Positions 12,815 through 14,547 of a stretch of DNA of 14,547 nucleotides are shown piece after piece (the stretch's first letter is position 1; each line of letters opens with the position of its first letter). The translations under genes and the position numbers were made by a program. Source of the stretch: Eubacteriales bacterium (GTDB taxonomy: Bacteria; Bacillota_A; Clostridia; Christensenellales; Aristaeellaceae); NCBI GenBank assembly GCA_030528845.1, contig JAUMYC010000020.1, forward strand, positions 4,495-19,041, read 5' to 3'. The notes beneath the pieces are model-generated. The model made no database searches, was not told the DNA's origin, and saw nothing but the letters and a program-made list of their open reading frames with translations.

Positions 12815-14080
12815 ATGAACAGAAATGACAACGCTTTCGATTTTGAAAAGGCGGCGCCGGAAATGCCCGACGCCTTCCTCAGGCGCATCCACACGACCTG
12901 TGAGACCCTGCCGGAAAAACAAACGCATGTGCCGCTGATGAAGGTCGGCGCGGCGGTGGTGGTCTGCCTTGCGGCGGTGCTGGCCGTGTTCTTCTCCATC
13001 GGCAGGCCCGGCGGCGTGCCGGACATGCTCACCCCGCTGACGCAGAGCATATCCGATGGCGAGACAGACCTGCCCGGCGAGGGCGGCGGCGAAGAGCAGG
13101 CCGCAGAGCAGACCGAAGAAAAAGGCCATTACTCGTTCAATCCCGACGGCGCTTTCTACCACTGCATCCCCTATTGTCAGGGCGAGCGCAACCGGCTCAA
13201 CGGCCCGCTGAGCGTGGCCTCTGAAAACGGCCGCACCGCATGCCCGGTCTGCCTCGATGCGGAATATACCGACCCCGCGTTCGTGCGTGAAGGGCATACT
13301 GTAGATGAGATGAGAGAGGCCTACGCGCTCACATGGCCGTTTGAAGCCAATACTTATGATGATCAGGGCGTCATGTTTGAAGGCGATGTATATCTCTACG
13401 AATACACCTTTGACCCGTATTACCATGTGGATCCCGAAAAATGCGGCGCAGGCACGAAGGACGATATGCTCAAAACGATCCGCCAGATGGCCTACCGCCG
13501 ATACGAGCGCGAGATCTGCCTCACCTGCGCGCCAGTGCGCGATCTGGATCTGATGTTCTGGCTCAACGAAGGCGGCCGTTTCTACCACAAGGATAAGGAA
13601 TGCTGCGGCGAAGTGATGCAGGTGTACACCACGCTGGAAAATGCGGTGAAGGTATACGATGTGCCCTCGCTGTGCCCGTACTGCTCCGGCCTTAGGAGAG
13701 AAGGCGACGCCGATGAACCGACCCCCGATGAGATCATCTCGATCAACTGGAGCACCTACGAGATCACGCTCAACAGCGAATGGGCTTACCGCGAGGTGCA
13801 CCTTGCCGAGAACGGCGTCTACCACTATGATGCGCTCTGCACCGAAGGCGAACTCGAGCCGATGAGCCAGCTCATGGCCGTGCGCGACCACGAGGCCGCG
13901 CCGTGCATCGAGTGCATGGGCCCGTACACGCGCAATCTGGCCGTCTGCTTCAACGAAGGCGATGCGCTGTACCACGCGATGAGCATGTGCGGCGGCAGCC
14001 AGCTGAGCAAAAAGGCGTTCCAGTATGATGCGATCGGACACGGCATGACCCTCTGCTCCGAGTGCTTTAGGAACTATTAA
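12815..14080 (+). CDS. Putative membrane anti-sigma factor with five extracytoplasmic Tyr-His/Cys/CxxC modules
   Basis: 421 residues. The N-terminal ~40 are cytoplasmic and look like a short anti-sigma segment (FDFEKAAPEMPDAFLRRI). A single membrane helix follows (about 41-62), then an acidic linker (80-103) and a large extracytoplasmic region. Five modules repeat there, each with Tyr-His, a Cys 5-6 residues after the His, and a C-x2-C 22-25 residues later. They are H116/C121/C143-C146, H204/C210/C235-C238, H258/C263/C287-C290, H337/C342/C364-C367 and H387/C392/C414-C417. Most modules have a strand and turn before the Tyr-His (NEG, ENG or PDG). Each His-Cys-Cys-Cys set suits one zinc or iron ion, or redox-active cysteines. 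The cytoplasmic part lacks the HxxxCxxC of ZAS anti-sigma factors. The anti-sigma role rests on operon position and topology; the sensing role is inference. I do not recognise the whole architecture. Confidence 0.8.
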   Translation: MNRNDNAFDFEKAAPEMPDAFLRRIHTTCETLPEKQTHVPLMKVGAAVVVCLAAVLAVFFSIGRPGGVPDMLTPLTQSISDGETDLPGEGGGEEQAAEQTEEKGHYSFNPDGAFYHCIPYCQGERNRLNGPLSVASENGRTACPVCLDAEYTDPAFVREGHTVDEMREAYALTWPFEANTYDDQGVMFEGDVYLYEYTFDPYYHVDPEKCGAGTKDDMLKTIRQMAYRRYEREICLTCAPVRDLDLMFWLNEGGRFYHKDKECCGEVMQVYTTLENAVKVYDVPSLCPYCSGLRREGDADEPTPDEIISINWSTYEITLNSEWAYREVHLAENGVYHYDALCTEGELEPMSQLMAVRDHEAAPCIECMGPYTRNLAVCFNEGDALYHAMSMCGGSQLSKKAFQYDAIGHGMTLCSECFRNY

Positions 14081-14096
14081 GCATGACGGAGGAAAG

Positions 14097-14145
14097 GCAG
14101 GGGGCTCTGCCCCCTGCACCCCTGTTGCGCAGGGCTCTGCCCCGC
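14097..14145 (+). repeat. G/C hairpin pair after the anti-sigma gene
   Basis: GCAGGGGGC (14097-14105) and GCCCCCTGC (14109-14117) form a 9-bp stem around loop TCT, 16 bases after the stop codon. A second, imperfect hairpin (14129-14145, one A-C mismatch) has the same TCT loop. Both are type-A hairpins of the composite repeat without their B partner, and could serve as a U-less transcription end or a 3' stabiliser. Confidence 0.7.
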
Positions 14146-14150
14146 ACCCT

Positions 14151-14209
14151 TGCAGGGGGCTCCGCCCCCTGCACCCCTGCCAAAGGGTCATTGACCCTTT
14201 GGAATCCCT
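14151..14209 (+). repeat. Composite double-hairpin repeat, copy 2
   Basis: Hairpin A has a 10-bp stem (14151-14160, loop TCC, 14164-14173). A linker containing ACCCC leads to hairpin B (CCAAAGGGTC 14180-14189, loop ATT, GACCCTTTGG 14193-14202). The tail GGAATCCC ends it at about 14208. It is in the same orientation as the upstream sigma/anti-sigma genes. Confidence 0.8.
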
Positions 14210-14297
14210 TATTATGGGTATGTACATAAAACTCTGTTATTCTGTTCTGCAGAAAATCGTGGTTTTCTCGAAAATATCCATTTGGGGTTCCTTTGCT

Positions 14298-14379
14298 GCG
14301 CGGGACTTCGCCCCGCGCCTTGGCAGGGGGCTCCGCCCCCTGCACTCCCGCCAAAGGGTCATCGACCCTTTGGAATCCC
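14298..14379 (+). repeat. Composite double-hairpin repeat, copy 3, with an extra G/C hairpin
   Basis: An extra hairpin (GCGCGGG 14298-14304, CCCGCGC 14312-14318) precedes hairpin A (14323-14331, loop TCC, 14335-14343), a linker with ACTCCCG, hairpin B (14351-14360, loop ATC, 14364-14373) and the tail GGAATCCC. Between copies 2 and 3 lies about 85 bases of AT-richer sequence in which I see no gene. Confidence 0.8.
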
Positions 14380-14403
14380 CTCTAAAACTCTTTCAGTAAT
14401 GAT

Positions 14404-14441
14404 AAAAGACCGGCTGCGCAATCAAACGCAATCGGTCTTTT
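14404..14441. terminator. Terminator-like hairpin in the right-hand gene-free region
   Basis: AAAAGACCG (14404-14412) pairs with CGGTCTTTT (14433-14441) around a 20-base loop that has a further GCG/CGC pairing. T-rich arms on both sides let it work in either direction. The 467 bases from 14081 to the window end contain this, the composite repeats and no open frame with recognisable protein content. Confidence 0.6.
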
Positions 14442-14481
14442 GCTATGAAAGAACACATTCCTTCGGGCGCGCTCGCGGGGG

Positions 14482-14502
14482 TGCGGGGGCAAAGCCCCCG
14501 CA
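14482..14502 (-). repeat. G/C hairpin related to the composite repeat, opposite orientation
   Basis: TGCGGGGGC (14482-14490) pairs with GCCCCCGCA (14494-14502) around loop AAA. On the minus strand it is followed by CCCCCGC, like the type-A hairpins at 14097 and 14151 with their ACCCC linker. A type-B partner is not seen. Confidence 0.55.
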
Positions 14503-14547
14503 GAGGCGCCAAAGCTGCACTAGTCAACAAAAACTGGACACACGGAC

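Noticed and set aside
12656..14227. A 523-codon minus-strand open frame opposite the anti-sigma gene
   Set aside because: No recognisable content, and the plus-strand frame carries five regular Cys/His modules and a proper ribosome binding site.
14067..14399. Small open frames in the right-hand repeat region (both strands)
   Set aside because: Their translations are simply the G/C hairpin repeats read as codons, with no plausible start signals.
14097..14502. CRISPR array
   Set aside because: The repeats are hairpins of differing sequence and unequal spacing, without uniform spacers or cas genes.

Overview
The window is about 14.5 kb of GC-rich, densely packed bacterial DNA. Strong AGGAGG-type ribosome binding sites, sigma-A-like promoters with 17-18 bp spacers, intrinsic terminators, a clostridial-style deoxyribosyltransferase-like protein and ECF sigma/anti-sigma and XRE regulators all suggest a GC-rich Firmicute (class Clostridia, perhaps an Oscillospiraceae- or Christensenellaceae-like gut bacterium). 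That placement is inferred from gene style, not from a marker search. No rRNA, tRNA, CRISPR array or complete mobile element was seen.

Layout. Positions 1-148 hold the start of a minus-strand gene for a small nucleoside 2-deoxyribosyltransferase-like protein, cut by the window edge. A double-hairpin repeat and a terminator-like hairpin separate it from hisS (288-1529, minus), which has its own promoter. Divergent from hisS is a three-gene operon (1735-5085, plus): a PHP-domain phosphoesterase, an (alpha/alpha)6-barrel glycoside hydrolase-like protein and a PhnP-like metallo-beta-lactamase-fold phosphodiesterase. It ends at a strong terminator. A second plus-strand operon (5265-8749) encodes a membrane polyprenyl-phosphate glycosyl-1-phosphate transferase and two family 2 glycosyltransferases, a minimal set for starting and extending a surface glycan. 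An AT-rich GNAT acetyltransferase gene (8888-9343) follows and looks acquired. On the minus strand lie a secreted CAP-domain protein (9402-9893), a membrane-anchored XRE regulator (10039-10608) and a metal-dependent amidohydrolase (10925-12085), the last with its own promoter and terminator. The right end holds an ECF sigma factor with a TTG start (12339-12803) and a single-pass membrane partner, a putative anti-sigma factor (12815-14080). The final 467 bases carry no convincing gene but many strong hairpins.

Most interesting points. (1) The extracytoplasmic part of the putative anti-sigma factor contains five regularly spaced Tyr-His-x4/5-Cys ... Cys-x2-Cys modules, 20 potential metal ligands, with signs of duplication of a two-module block. 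I do not recognise this architecture; it could be a multi-site metal or redox sensor controlling the ECF factor. (2) The PHP / glycoside hydrolase / PhnP-like operon joins two different phosphoesterase folds to one sugar hydrolase and could process a phosphorylated or cyclic-phosphate sugar, with no transporter in view. (3) A composite two-hairpin repeat with compensating stem changes sits just after the stop codons of hisS and the anti-sigma gene, in the same orientation relative to both genes.
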